64,000 bases of DNA from Xiphias gladius. Lineage: Eukaryota > Chordata > Actinopteri > Istiophoriformes > Xiphiidae. Position 1 is the stretch's first letter. Every line of letters starts with the position of its first letter. The stretch spans positions 9,203,501 through 9,267,500 of the forward strand of contig NC_053418.1 of assembly GCF_016859285.1 (NCBI RefSeq), written 5' to 3'. Shown piece by piece: positions 1-11,689 of the stretch. The notes beneath the pieces are model-generated. The model saw only the letters and a list, made by a program, of their open reading frames with translations. It was not told the origin of the DNA and made no database searches. Both the position numbers and the translations under genes were made by a program.

Positions 1-53
1 GGGGGAGTGTTTGAAAAGTTTCAGACAGACTTGACTGAACGTAAAGAGCGAAA
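1..53 (+). other. cldn5: cldn5 5' leader (partial)
   Basis: Sequence immediately upstream of the claudin start codon, with an in-frame stop at 42-44. It is cut by the window edge, so the transcription start and promoter are outside. No splice acceptor is obvious, as expected for a single-exon claudin. Confidence 0.5.
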
Positions 54-701
54 ATGGTGTCGGCCGGACTGGAGATCCTGGGACTGTCGATGTGCGTTCT
101 TGGCTCGTTCCTGGTGATGGTTGCGTGCGGACTGCCCATGTGGAAGGTGACGGCTTTCATCGAGGCCAACATCGTGGTGGCTCAAACAATCTGGGACGGC
201 TTGTGGATGTCGTGTGTGGTGCAGAGCACGGGCCAGATGCAGTGCAAGGTACACGACTCCGTCCTCGCCCTCAGCCACGATCTGCAGGCGGCCAGGGCGC
301 TCACCATCATCTCCTCGGTGATGGGCGTGCTGGGGCTCATGGTGGTGATTGCTGGGGCGCAGTGCACCAACTGCATCCGTACTGAGTACATCAAAGCCCG
401 GGTGGTGAACGCCGGAGGCGTCATCTACATCATCAGTGGTCTGTTTGTGCTGGTGCCGCTCTGCTGGATGGCCAACAACATCATATCGGACTTCTACAAC
501 CCGCAGGTGCCCGCATCCAAGAAGAGGGAGATCGGCGCTGCGCTGTACATCGGCTGGGCGGCCACAGCGCTGCTACTGATCGGAGGAGCGCTGCTGTGCT
601 GCTCCTGTCCCTCCAGCGGGAATTCGGGATACTCAGTAAAATACGCACCGACCAAGAGGGCCACGCAGAACGGGGACTATGACAAGAGGAATTATGTGTA
701 G
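54..701 (+). CDS. cldn5: Claudin-5, tight-junction tetraspan membrane protein (single exon)
   Basis: Claudin of 215 aa in one uninterrupted exon. Claudins polymerise between neighbouring cells to form tight-junction strands; claudin-5 is the main sealing claudin of vascular endothelium and the blood-brain barrier. Seen here: four hydrophobic segments (about residues 8-28, 82-102, 118-140, 162-184), the first-loop signature W30...W47-G49-L50-W51...C54...C64, R81 after loop 1, and a C-terminal YV that fits PDZ-domain binding to ZO proteins. The C-terminus GDYDKRNYV is close to that of human claudin-5. The start is fixed by an in-frame TAA at 42-44. cdc45 lies downstream in convergent orientation, as CDC45 and CLDN5 do in human 22q11, which supports claudin-5 over claudin-3/4/6/9. 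Teleosts have cldn5a and cldn5b; which one this is cannot be decided here. Confidence 0.9.
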   Translation: MVSAGLEILGLSMCVLGSFLVMVACGLPMWKVTAFIEANIVVAQTIWDGLWMSCVVQSTGQMQCKVHDSVLALSHDLQAARALTIISSVMGVLGLMVVIAGAQCTNCIRTEYIKARVVNAGGVIYIISGLFVLVPLCWMANNIISDFYNPQVPASKKREIGAALYIGWAATALLLIGGALLCCSCPSSGNSGYSVKYAPTKRATQNGDYDKRNYV

Positions 702-1530
702 CTATGTGGCTCGTATCAGGCGGTGCGTAAAAGTGACCTGCAGCTTTTGAAAAACAGTTTTTTTTTTTCAATGGACGTTATCTTTGCACCTGCAGTTGTT
801 GTTTTTTTTAAATCAGAAATCTGAACTATGAAATTCAATGGAAGCACCTCTGCTGTTTTACCTTCAAAACGCTCGGACCGCAAATTCACAAATCCTTTTT
901 GTATCTACAGGAGATTTTTTTTTTTTTAAAAAGACCATCAACCACAAGAGGTAACTCACGACAAAAAGGAGTATCTTTGTTAGGTACCTGCTTTTGTAAG
1001 TCTTCGAAATTATTAGTATTTTGAATTGTTTACCGTTGTAACTACACAGTTTTTTCTTTTCTAGAGGAAGTCTTGCCATCTAAATATAGGCTACACTGTT
1101 CTTCTGCCTTGATGTGCATTGTCAGCACAAACGTGTACAGTAACTGGGAATTATTGCACTCTCGAGCATTCAGAGACCCATTTCCCTTAGCGGAACACCG
1201 CCGACATGTTGAGGACTCCAACAATGTCCAATAGCAATAAAGAACGACGAAGAAAAGCGCATGCATGTTAAAGCCTTAACAAATCTCGGACAGGCTTTTG
1301 TGTCGCTCTGAAGTTGGTGGCGGTGACTTTGAGGTTAGCGGTCTATTTTTGGGACCTGTAGATTCCGGATAGCCTGGGATCCATAGGTCACAACATGAAA
1401 TGTTACAGTCCTTTACTCGGCCGCACTGAGCACCTGCAAAGATTCTGCCTCATTGTCACTGCAGGAAGTCTTTTTTTCTTCTTCTTTTTTCTTTTTTTTC
1501 AAAAATTCAAGGAATAAACGCTGTTTTCTG
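702..1530 (+). other. cldn5: cldn5 3' UTR with two candidate poly(A) signals
   Basis: AT-rich sequence after the TAG stop with runs of T and no coding potential. AATAAA hexamers on the + strand at 1236-1241 and 1513-1518 are the two best poly(A) signals. The second is followed by T/G-rich sequence (GTTTTCTGTTGGTTTGTTG), a good downstream element, so the transcript probably ends near 1.53 kb. The exact cleavage site is inferred. Confidence 0.5.
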
Positions 1531-3094
1531 TTGGTTTGTTGACGTTTGATGTAATGATTCATTATTCATGTATATGAAGATGCAATATCGTTTCATTTTA
1601 TTAAGATTAAACTGAATATATTGTCTACAATCGTTAGTTAAAGTGTGTTCTTAAACAGATCAACTGTAAAACTGAGTTGTGACGGTCTGCAGAGGCAGGA
1701 GGGCCCTCCACGGCTGTGCGTAATGCTTGCTGTTCCCACCATGAATCCATAAACCCCCACCGCGGGAGAAGGTATTTTGGTTAGCCATAGAAATCCAGAT
1801 GACAATGCCCATTCAGCTAGAGTGGGGCTCTGCTGTTCAACTCACAATACCCCACAACCCCCCATACACCCTTTCAGGACCCCCCCACACACACACACAC
1901 ACCCCACCCCCACCCTCCTCATCCGCAGTCAATGAAAGGCGTCCAAACGAGAGCTACGGAGAAGTTGCTGGGTTCGTCTTCCCGCAAGTGACTCCCTGCA
2001 CTGGTCGTCACAGACCCATCTCCGGACGGTGCTGCGATCCAAGGACCCCACGAGGAAAGATGACACGCCATCACTCTAAAGGAATTAGTTTATCCACAGC
2101 TGCTTCAAGGGCACCGCATTCACTCAAACACTGGGGGTGATACTTTGCAATATTATAGGCTAATGCAGATATTAAAGACACAGGATTGTTTAACTTGTGA
2201 CAACAATAGAAAAACACAATAACACAAGATATTTCAGTCTATGAGTAACACCCTTCTTGTTTTAAATTGTGACTGGATTACAAAAGATTATCCATACTTT
2301 TTTTTTTTTGCTGGTGACTTAAGAATCTTAGCAGGTCATATGCCCACTTAAAAGTCGAAAAATATGGCCATGCTGAGAGTCTGCATACAGTCAGGAGAGT
2401 GCGTGATCAGTGCACTCCACAGGAGAACGTGTCGTAAAATGTCGACCAAGGCTGAGCTTATTTATTCACCAGAGAATATTCTCCACATCCAATAAAAAAA
2501 AAAAAAAACTTGCCTATTTGCTATTATTTTAAATTTGACTCGACTAGTTGCACTTCGAACACAATATTGATATAAAATTCAAATTATGACATGAGAAATT
2601 TTGGTCATCATAATATTATGATTTAGTAATGGCAAAACAAACTTGGGGTCCACTTATGGTACTACCTTTTTTCTGGAGCTTTTGTACATATCACATGGTC
2701 TTCATCACTGGATAGAGTTTGCTCAGTTGTCATGGAGATGGATCTGTTGACGTGCGTCCTCAGTGGCTGTAATGATTTCATCCATGGCACTTCTGGAACT
2801 TCTCATGTGTTTTGGCCAAATAGTAAAGCATCATAGTTCATTCTTGGCCTTGGAAATAGTAGTTTGACACAACAATCTCAACTCAAGGTCCACCTACAAG
2901 CTCGTTGTAGTTGTGGAATTCAAATAAACAAACTCCATGCGTTGATAAACATGTGACTTGGATGAAAGGTCTGACGAAAACCAGTAAGTGTGGCTTGAGT
3001 CGGGATGGCTTTGTGAAATCATATCTTAATTCCAAACTATATATTTCATATTTCCAAAGTCAAGAATGATCCTTCATGTAGAGCCAAAACAACT
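1531..3094. other. Intergenic, no gene seen
   Basis: Contains a short (CA)n tract at about 1886-1902 followed by C-rich sequence, poly-A runs near 2490, and low-complexity AT DNA. The motif CACATGGTCTTCATCA at about 2690-2708 and TTCATTCTTGGCCTT near 2837 recur elsewhere in the window, suggesting old dispersed repeats. The 113-codon open frame at 1799-2140 has no recognisable domain and runs through the CA/C tract. Confidence 0.5.
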
Positions 3095-3427
3095 GGTCAT
3101 TTCATCAAGTAGTTGATCAACAAAAAAATTCATCTGCAACAATTTTAATAATCATTTAAGACATTTTATTATGAAAAAATGGCAAAGATTTGCTGGTTCC
3201 ATCTTCTCAAATGTTAGTATCTGTTTTTTTTCAATCTTCTTTGATATAAAACCAGATATCTTTGGGTCTTGGACTGTTGGTTGAACAAAACGAGCAACTT
3301 AAATATGTTAACTTGGGTTCTGGGTAATTGTAATTGGCTTTTTTCAGTTTTTCTGACATCTGACATTAACAATCAATTTATAAGGAAAATAATTGATAGA
3401 GTAATTGGTAATGATAATAATAGTTAC
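3095..3427 (-). repeat. MITE family A copy (GCTGCAAC/TAATCG type), reverse orientation
   Basis: Degenerate member of the family seen about ten times in this window. Read on the minus strand it shows the family landmarks in order: ATTATTATC near the 5' end, the ATTGTTAATGTCAGA block, ATATCTTTGG/CCAAAGATAT, the TTTGAGAAGATGGAACCAGCA block, and the terminal TTGATCAACTAC. Non-autonomous; no protein is encoded. Confidence 0.6.
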
Positions 3428-3534
3428 TTGTATCCTTACTTTCATGCTCAAATATTACAATATAGCTTATGTCCTTTGTTACCCAGTCTATTGAGCTTCA
3501 GTGCAGCTGAGAGATAACATTGTTTAAAAGAAAA

Positions 3535-4080
3535 AGCTCGTGAAATTCTATATTTATTGTAGACGTGTTAGTCCATCGCTCATTACTTTACTAGTTCCCC
3601 AGCCTGTTTGTGGCACTCGGCCTGAAGCCCAATTGTTATGGAGGATATATCTTTAAAAATAGGCCAAAAACTTGTTGGTAATTTCCTAAAACAGCTGGAC
3701 ATGGTAGTTTTTAGAAAATGTTACTCAAGCAGGAGTAAAAAGTGCATCTTTGGGGACTTTTTTCATCTGAGGATATATACACATTTAGTGTTCTTGTGAG
3801 CGTTTATGGCAGCAGGATGGAGTATGTGGGATTGACTCGAAACAAAAAAAAATACAGTGCTCACATCCATCGTAATGAAAGAACATGAACAGTGTGCGAC
3901 AGTGTGGCTCACTGATGTGTTTTTAATGATTCGTGAAACAACAATTGAGGTCCACGGCACAGGGGAATAAGCTATATCAGGTTTTAACTACACAGATAAT
4001 ACTTGTCTGTTGGATCAATTCATTGTTGGTTTTAATCTTTTAATGGGATTTGTTGACAATAAGAAAAAAATTTGAATATT
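3535..4080 (+). repeat. Unidentified dispersed repeat B, copy 1
   Basis: Colinear with 47030-47600, same strand. Shared blocks in the same order include TTTCCTAAAACAGCTGG, TGACTCGAAA(C/T)AAA, CACTGATGTGTTTTTAAT, GGAATAAGCTATATC and TGGGATTT(G/T)TTG. There is no long open frame and no clear terminal inverted repeat. I do not recognise the family. Confidence 0.65.
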
Positions 4081-5276
4081 ACCAGACTTAATTTTGGCTC
4101 ACACTTGCAGCACAGCTGCTTACAGTAGGCGTTCCTATTTCGGGCTCTCTATGGGTTTTTCTGCACAAAGACACTGGAAGGTCCAGTCTGGTCTGCCTCA
4201 GTGAGATGTTTTTGTTGGATTGTTAGTTCCACTCCTCTAGTCACCGCACAGAGGGTGACGAGGCGCAGGGTGTGTGTGTGTGTGTGTGAGCAAGGGGGTT
4301 AAGTGAGTGTATGTGAGTGAGTGTAGAAAGAGTGGGGTGGGGCGGTGGGGTTGTGTGTGTACGTGTGTGGGGTGTGTGTGTGTGTGTGGGGGGGGTGCAC
4401 CTTTAAAAAGACCCTCATTCCAATAAGGAGGGAGGCAAATAGGGCCGGCGACGTCACTCAATGGGCGTTCGCCATGGTAACCAGCCAGAACCTGCAGTTG
4501 CCTGGCAACGGGAGCCTATAATGTGGTGGTATGGATGAGCCTAATAAAAGGCCTGGCCAGCAGACATTCCTGCAAGCATGGACACACACATGCACACAGT
4601 CTATGCACAGCAGTCTGGAAGATGAAGGAGGGATTTACTCAAAGCCTGTAATGGTCACTGCGAAAAAGAGCTGTGACAGCAGAAACACGCTCATTTCACC
4701 GTATTTCATTTTAAGAGCAAATATTCACTGTTGCAATAAATGTTGCGCAATTGGGAAGAAAATCACAAACTCCGGGAAGGGGAGTATGGTGGATGATTGT
4801 AAAAAAAATGACTTGGTGATATCACAAATATGTCTCATAGAAAAAGAGGACGTAACACACAGAGACCCATTCTGACCCCTTAAACTTGACCTCCCTGAGC
4901 ACGGCGGAGCGAGGGCCACATGGTTAAGGTCGTGTCAGATCTCGGTCAGGCCGGGTACTGATTTCAGGTTTGTGCATCCACCAGTGAGGGCTGTGCATTT
5001 TTTGGGGAGGATGGACAGGGCTAAGGGAGTCGTTTCTCATGACTTGAACTCTGAACTGAGAAGCTGGCCTCCGGTCAGGCGAGTTGAAAGTCACTTCCCT
5101 CGACTGACCAGGCATGATCTCATCGAAGCAGAATCTCCTGCATTTGATAAGGGTCACAACCTTCAACCTCTTCCTCACTGGTTAAAAACCTGGTTATTCA
5201 GTTAGCTAATGGAAAGCTTGACATTTTAAACTTTTATTTTCATATAGTATGAATACGGTAAAGCAACCACAACAGT
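4081..5276. other. Intergenic with TG/GT-rich low-complexity block
   Basis: A compound (TG)n/GGGGTG tract spans about 4268-4395 and makes long spurious frames on both strands. The open frame at 4531-4875 (114 codons) has no recognisable motif. No splice signals around it suggest a real exon. Confidence 0.5.
4268..4395. repeat. Compound TG/GGGGTG simple repeat
   Basis: Alternating (TG)n runs with G-rich interruptions in the intergenic region between cldn5 and cdc45. Confidence 0.85.
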
Positions 5277-5284
5277 GTAGATGA

Positions 5285-6043
5285 CCAGTGGTGGAAAGCT
5301 ACTAAGTACATTTTCTCAAGTAGTGTATCCAATTAAAACTTTGATGGACTTGACTTTACTTGAGTCTATTAATTTCTCGTTGAGCCTCTACTCCACAACA
5401 TTTCAGAGGGAAATATTGTTCTTCTTACTGCACTACATTTATTTGGGAGCTATAGTTACAGTTACTTTACAGATGAAGATTTTACACACAAAAATATGAT
5501 GATCTTAAAATGCATGCATTGTCCAAAAATTAACTATCAAACAGTATGTAAATAAGACTTTTAAGATATAATTTGATGAGTTGATGATTAAACAATAATA
5601 ATAATGGGTGCTGTAATTATTATATCTATTATGTTACGGTGGTCATTTACATTTACTTGTGGCATGAATCTGACAGCTCCTGTTGAATAATTTTTATTTT
5701 TATTTTGTCTTTTCTTATTTTTTGTAACTTAGTTAGGAGTGCTTTTTTTATTTGTTTCATTTGCTTGTGTGGAGGAATAATATGACCATAAACAGGTAAT
5801 GTATCCAATAAATGTTGATTGATAAATGATTTATATAATTCAAATTAGCTCTACCCCGACTAACTATAACAGCAAATTAAACATGTTATAATCATTAATG
5901 CATCAACAATAAATGTCTGATAATATGATATATAACAGTATGTCAAATTTTAATGAATGACTTTTACTTGTAATGGAGTATTTTTACACTGTGGTATTAG
6001 TAGTTTTACTGAAGTAAAGGATCCAAATTCTCCTTCCACTATT
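5285..6043. mobile_element. hAT-type MITE with intact 8-bp target-site duplication
   Basis: Both flanks carry the same 8 bp, GTAGATGA (5277-5284 and 6044-6051), directly bordering the element. Its ends are imperfect inverted repeats: CAGTGGTGGAAAG at the left and, on the other strand, AATAGTGGAAGGAG at the right. Internal sequence is rich in TTTACTTGAG/AGTACATTT motifs characteristic of an abundant teleost MITE. An 8-bp duplication is the hallmark of hAT transposition. No transposase frame is present, so it moved in trans. Confidence 0.8.
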
Positions 6044-6051
6044 GTAGATGA

Positions 6052-7869
6052 TTCATAAAACAAAGGAGACTTAATTAGCGTTTTTTTATTGATTGACTCA
6101 GACGTACAACAGAGTCAGCAGGTGCATAAAGTCTACAGACTTCCCAGCTGGATAGAGCTTACTCACAGATAGTAAAGCCAAGAATCAGCAGGTGGTTAAA
6201 AGTGGAGGACAAATGTGGCTTTGTATGCAGAGTTAAACACCCCATGAGCCACTTGTCTGAGAAACAATGCGTGAACTAGAGTGATACGAGATGGAGAACA
6301 GAAAAAAAAAGAAAAGAAAAAATGTTCTTTTCTCCTGTACGTCCGCAAAGTTTACAGCTTGGTGACTCACGAGTTTTAGTCGCAGCCCAGTAGCATGACC
6401 AGGTTTCCTGTGCAGTGGACAGCGGAACAAGAAACAGGAAGGGACATGGAGGGTGTGGAGGAGGCGGAGGAAGAGGAGGAGGAGGAAGAGGAGGAGGAGG
6501 ACGAGGACGACAAGGAGGAGGAGGAGAAGGAGGAGGAGGAAGTGGTTGGAGTGTGTGTGTGTGTGTCAGTTTGAACCAGAGAGTTTGGTGGTTGGGTCAA
6601 ACGACTCCCAAAAATATACACACCCACCAATCCCAGGGAGTTCATATGTCTGTAAGCAACACCCATGCAACCTCTGTCATTTGTTTAATCACATTTATCG
6701 TTAGTTTTTATTTTACTTTATTTTTTCTTTTTCTTTTTCATCTATTGTACTTTGTCTCCTTTCTTTTGTTCTGCTTCCTCTGCCTGTAAATGACTTTGGA
6801 TCAACTGTGTTGTGTGCAAACTGCTATATAGGTGAGATATGCTATACACCATTTTAAATACTAATTGCAGCAATTAAAACATCTTTAATCCATCAAGAAG
6901 GTCCATCATTCGACACTTTGTATTATGAGGACAAGTTTTGTAAAATCAACATAATGTTATTTATTTAAATTCTGGTCATGTTCCCCAGGTTTCCAAATAT
7001 ATCAGTTGCCTCAGGCTGAATTACTGGGAGATGTGTGTAAAATTATGTTCAAGAAATGTAAGGTTAATAGACATGGCTTCTTGGATACGAGAACTGCAAT
7101 CAATATAAATGTGATAAAGTACTGATAAAGTGGTGAAAGTACCAGATGCGAACTGAATGTGAATGTTTAATCTAAAAGATTCCTCAAGGGAAATGTAAAC
7201 TCTTAAACCCCGCTGATATTGAATCCATCAACATTTTAGTTCAACGTGGAGTTCCCAGAGACCAAATATAGTATGCCAGACTACATCTGGGAAAATATAT
7301 ATGTGGAAAAGACTAAAATCCTGCACACTGTCGATCACTTGTATTACCTTTATGAATGATACGTTATCACGAAAAAACCATACATCTTAACAGCTCAGCT
7401 ACCATGGTTTCATTATGAACAAAACCCTGTACTGAGCTCTTCCAGTTGTTCAGAGGCATACTGTTATATGTTTACAAATGTCAAAACACACACATCGTCA
7501 GATATGATTAGTATAATACAGTATACAAGGATGAAGCAATAAGACTTTTTAGTGTGCAGTAACTTAGAGTAACAGATAACTGTTGGGAAATGTGTATAAA
7601 ATGTTGCACGACACATCTTCAACATGTCCATTAGATGAAAGTTGCAGCCATAAAAAAACATGGAGTCTTTGGCTTGAATATTTCACTCGGTAAACATCAT
7701 AAAACTTCAGCGGAGAGCTGGAACAAGCTGTAGGGTTGTGTATGTCTGTGATACTGTCAGTCAGTGTGGAAGAAGATGATTTTCTACAACCTTACAGCAG
7801 CTAAAATTGATATTTTCTTATAATAACAAAATATATCAATGACAATGTGAGATTTATGCTTGTAGTGAT
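6052..7869. other. Intergenic, with (GGA)n purine tract
   Basis: A polypurine (GGA)n tract at about 6447-6545 gives spurious Gly/Arg- or Ser-rich frames on both strands. The remaining sequence is AT-rich and without exon-like features. Confidence 0.5.
6447..6545. repeat. (GGA)n polypurine tract
   Basis: Nearly pure purine on the + strand with GGA/GAA units. Such tracts can form triplex structures; no gene depends on it here. Confidence 0.85.
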
Positions 7870-8290
7870 AAACCTATAGAGAATTATCACCTGAATTTGC
7901 GGCTCCCATTGGTTTAACAGAGATTTATAGCAAGTTTCTTCTCATTTTTGCCATTTTTGGCCTCAGCAAGCAGCCGTTTCTACAAAAACCTCTAAAAACC
8001 CATTGTACTCTGCTTGCTCAGCACCAAACAGCAGACAGACATGGTTAGCAACTACCTGGTGAACATAGTGGAGAAATTATCAGCTTAAGAGCCAGATATT
8101 TCCCTCAGGAGTTACAATAACAGAGCACCAAGAGAGTGAATATTGGACTTACATGCGCCATGGGGACAGAAACACAAGTAAATGACAAGATTCCTCCATA
8201 ACTGCTGAATGTGTAAATAAGCAAATGAACAAGTTCACCATGTCAGCTCAAAAAGTTGGGTACACAACTTGTTTCTTCCGCTCCAAAGTG
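7870..8290. repeat. Teleost interspersed repeat fragment
   Basis: Sequence such as CACCAAACAGCAGACAGACA, GGTGAACATAGTGGAG and GAGCCAGATATTTCCCTCAG (about 8023-8110) matches from memory a repeat scattered widely in percomorph genomes. Ends are not clear and no coding frame is present. The family name and class cannot be given without a library search. Confidence 0.45.
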
Positions 8291-10150
8291 GCCAAAAAAA
8301 AAATAGTTATTGCAGGTTTAAAGCTACCTCAAGACTGTAAACCGAGCAGTAAGGGGTTAAGGGGAATATTGCTTTTAATGCAAGGTCACTAATATTGATA
8401 CAATTGGAGGCTCACACCTGTAGCAAGAACAGGGAGTAGTAACCTTAACCATAACCTACACATAAAATATTTATAAAAAGTGCTGCCAAAAATCCAATAA
8501 CACTTCCCCCAAACTACACAATATTTGAGTATTAATGTGTAATTTGAGATAAGACAGCAATAACTTTACAGCAACAGATGAAGTTTTTTCTTCATCAATA
8601 AACAGAGTGCACAGTGACTGCTTTATCTCAGAATATGAGAGAGGAGAAGTTGAAACGGGGAGTCTCAACTCCTCTCATACCTTAGTGAGATCATGCTTCC
8701 ATACAGTACAGTACTGTATATCATCACCAGGAGGCTATTTTAAAAACTACATAAAAGCATGCATTGACCTCGACACTCACACTCACACACACACACACAC
8801 ACATACATAGGTAAGGCAGACCAGACAAAGTAGTGATTGACAGCGCTCTGCTGAGATGAAGGGGAGCCCTGGCTGCATGAGGAATGTCTGGGTGGGATCA
8901 GGAGACATTTCTGATTTGGCATGGTTAGCAAAATGTATGTGATGTCAGTCTATCTGTTCAGCCGAGACAAAGAACAAAAAAAAACCCCAAAAACCCCAAA
9001 AAAACCCCAAAGTTCTCTAACTTGGAGGGTTTCAGCTGTAAAGCACATCAGCAACATATTTACGCAGTATATGCCAATTAGTGGCTGAGTAAACAAACAG
9101 CCTGTCTAAAACACACACAAAGACACAAACAGGATCAGGATTTTGAGGTGCACCAAGTGTATTGTTCCCACAGTACACTGTGGGAATTGTTTGCTGCATC
9201 TTGCAGGAAAACTCCGCTTGTTTATTTCAGGACTGTTGGCAAACAAGCAAAAAATCAACACTTGATATACAGTATATGTGAAACAGATTAATCTAATTAA
9301 AAAACTAATTGGTGTTAAAGAGGGTTTCGTCTTTCTCTCACTGAGCTCTTTTCTCTCTGTCGTTGTGCATGGGACTCCAGTGCATTTTAAGGGAATGAAG
9401 GTTTTAGTGCATGTCGTCCATTAAAGAGAGTCCTGCATGACTGAGCCACCTACCACAGAGGATGAAAGAAAACACACCCTCATCATTGTGTTTAGCCCTG
9501 GCCTCCCTCAGTGTGTGTAAACCCAAATAGAAATGGAAAGACTTCAAGAACCAAGCTATGGAAAACATGTTTAAACATAAACATGCTTCATCTTAAATGT
9601 CTTAAACATCTGCTCGTCCAAGGCACATCACTGATGGTTTATAAGACTGGATTGGTTTGTGTTAATTTGATAGACTGTCATTTATCAACTGACAGGAGAA
9701 GGGCCTTCCATGTGTCAAAAATCTAGTTTTAGCCCTTCACTGTTTCAGCTGATTCTCTGCTGGCATGGTGCATATTCCCAAATTAATTTTTGTTTTCAAC
9801 ATCAGACATGGGGCAGTGTAATACTGTACACTGGGAGAGGGAGGAACAGGAGGTCACTGCCAAGCATGTTAATGTGGTCAACGAATGACTAATACTCGCA
9901 CAGAATTTATCATTTGCCACTAATGACTGTATTGAAATAAATGAAAAAAATCATCAGCATGTTATAATACCTAAACAGGGCATTTGGTCATCAAGTCTGC
10001 AGGCATAACTGACAATAATTGACTTAAGTTCACTGCAGCCAATCTCCACCGGGGTCCAGGCAATCCATGTGAAGGCTTCTTCTTGACCACTTAAAGCTGG
10101 GCTACTTTTCCAGACGATATACAGTACACCAACTATGGGGATACTTTCCT
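8291..10150. other. Intergenic, (CA)n microsatellite, no gene seen
   Basis: A (CA)n tract lies at about 8774-8808 and an A/C-rich low-complexity run at 8975-9010. Frames at 9511-9892 are short and show no domain. Confidence 0.45.
8774..8808. repeat. (CA)n microsatellite
   Basis: About 16 CA units with CACT interruptions at the left edge. Confidence 0.85.
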
Positions 10151-10439
10151 TAAAGGAATAGTCTGAGATTTTGACAAATATGCCTATCTGCCTTTTTGCC
10201 CAATGTTAAACGAGAAGATCGATACCACTCATCTGTCTGTACGGTAAATATGAAGATACAGTCAGCAGCCGATTAGCCTAGCTTAGCACAAAAACTGGAA
10301 ATGGGGGGAAGACAGCTAGCCTGGGTGTCTTACAGGGGAGGACAATGTCAATAACTTAAGTAATCAAAATATGACATGTTAGTGATCTTTAGAGGTGTTG
10401 GCAGGTTTTATTTTCCAAAATGTTGACCTGGGCCTTTAA
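10151..10439. mobile_element. Short MITE-like repeat with imperfect terminal inverted repeats
   Basis: The left end TAAAGGAATAGTCTGAGA and the complement of the right end, TTAAAGGCCCAGGTCAACA, are imperfect inverted repeats, each followed by an ATTTTG motif. The interior (GATACCACTCATCTGTCTGT, TTAGCCTAGCTTAGCACAAA, CTAGCCTGGGTGTCTTACA) resembles a very common fish repeat. No protein is encoded. Confidence 0.55.
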
Positions 10440-11689
10440 ATGTGGCACCACAACCTGGCCACTAAACATTTATTTTCGCCAATGCATTATATTGAATTAG
10501 AGCTGATCTGATCTGTAAATCATTAGTTTGTCATAATTTATGAACTTGTATTTATAAAAGGAACACCTTATTTACAAAAAAGTGGGTCAGACAGTCAGAC
10601 AGCAAACGCGTGACAAGGTACAGGGCAATAGAAACATAAAAATATAGTGCAAGTTTAATAAAAATGAAATAAATAATATATAAAATTATTATACATTGAA
10701 ATAAATGAAACAACTTATTCCACTGAACTCAGGCGTAGAATTCAGTAACATCAATCGGTATCAAATTCATGCAAATTTTTTTCCAGGCAATACTAATCTC
10801 TTTTGCTTGAAAGCACTTTAAAACAATGGAAGAGAAGAGACCGATTCAGGGAATAACACCCCAACTGTGAGAGGGCTCGAGGGGTTACAGGTCACAGGGG
10901 TTAGGGATCATTAAGGGCATCTGTGGGCAGACAGGCTGACATGGAGCAAGACAGAAAATAAAAATTTGAAGGGAGGGTGTTTTTCTTGTTTTTGAGGATT
11001 GTGGATTTTAGAGAAGTGTAGGTTTGTATGGGATGTTTGTGTGGTTGATCATGTGCTGTGCTTGTGTTGCTTGGTGAATGTCAGTTTTGGTGCGCGTGAT
11101 CATCCTTTCACAGCATGACGGGCAGACAGGCAGCAGGGAGAAGCAGTCAGCTGTAGTGCTTTGTCTCCGGCGCTCCAAAATAACTAATGTGGATTCTTTG
11201 CTTTTTAGAGACAGAGAGGAACAATGGATGAAAACAACTGATATTGTCTAAGAAAGATGCAAAAAAAGAGGGAAGAGCAGCGAAATGTCTTAATCCCTCA
11301 CAGAAAACATCACAACAAGAGTGAAAGAAATCTTGAGCTGCTGATGGCACTAAATGAAAAGTCTGGATCGCGAAATTCATTAGGATTCATTCTTTCAGGA
11401 CCAGGAATGTCTGCTCTAGAGCCACACCAAAAAACAAACAAACAAACAAACAAACAAAAAAATATCAGAAAAAAAAAAAAATCAACCAGGCTGGTATGTT
11501 AGCTGATTTTAGCTTTTCACAGATATATTGGTATTGGTGTATACGTCAGCCGAGAAGTAAGATGTTTGAGTGAAGGAGTGTTTAAATTAATTTAGAGTGT
11601 ACCCATTACTTGAATACACTGCCACTTTTAAATGTCCCATTATGTGCATAAAGTACTGAGCATGGTTTTAGGCCCTTTAGACGTTCAGA
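10440..11689. other. Intergenic, no gene seen
   Basis: AT-rich sequence with a (AAAC)n stretch at about 11429-11458. Open frames at 11147-11380 (-) and 11257-11502 (+) overlap each other and show no domain. Confidence 0.4.

Noticed and set aside
54..701. Assignment of the claudin to claudin-3/4/6/9
   Set aside because: These also end in YV, but the DYDKRNYV tail and the convergent cdc45 neighbour favour claudin-5.
1799..2140. 113-codon + strand frame downstream of cldn5
   Set aside because: Crosses a CA/C simple repeat, shows no domain and no splice context.
4531..4875. 114-codon + strand frame
   Set aside because: No recognisable motif; neighbouring sequence is simple repeat and intergenic.
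6376..6789. Gly-, Arg- and Ser-rich frames on both strands
   Set aside because: Translation of the (GGA)n tract.
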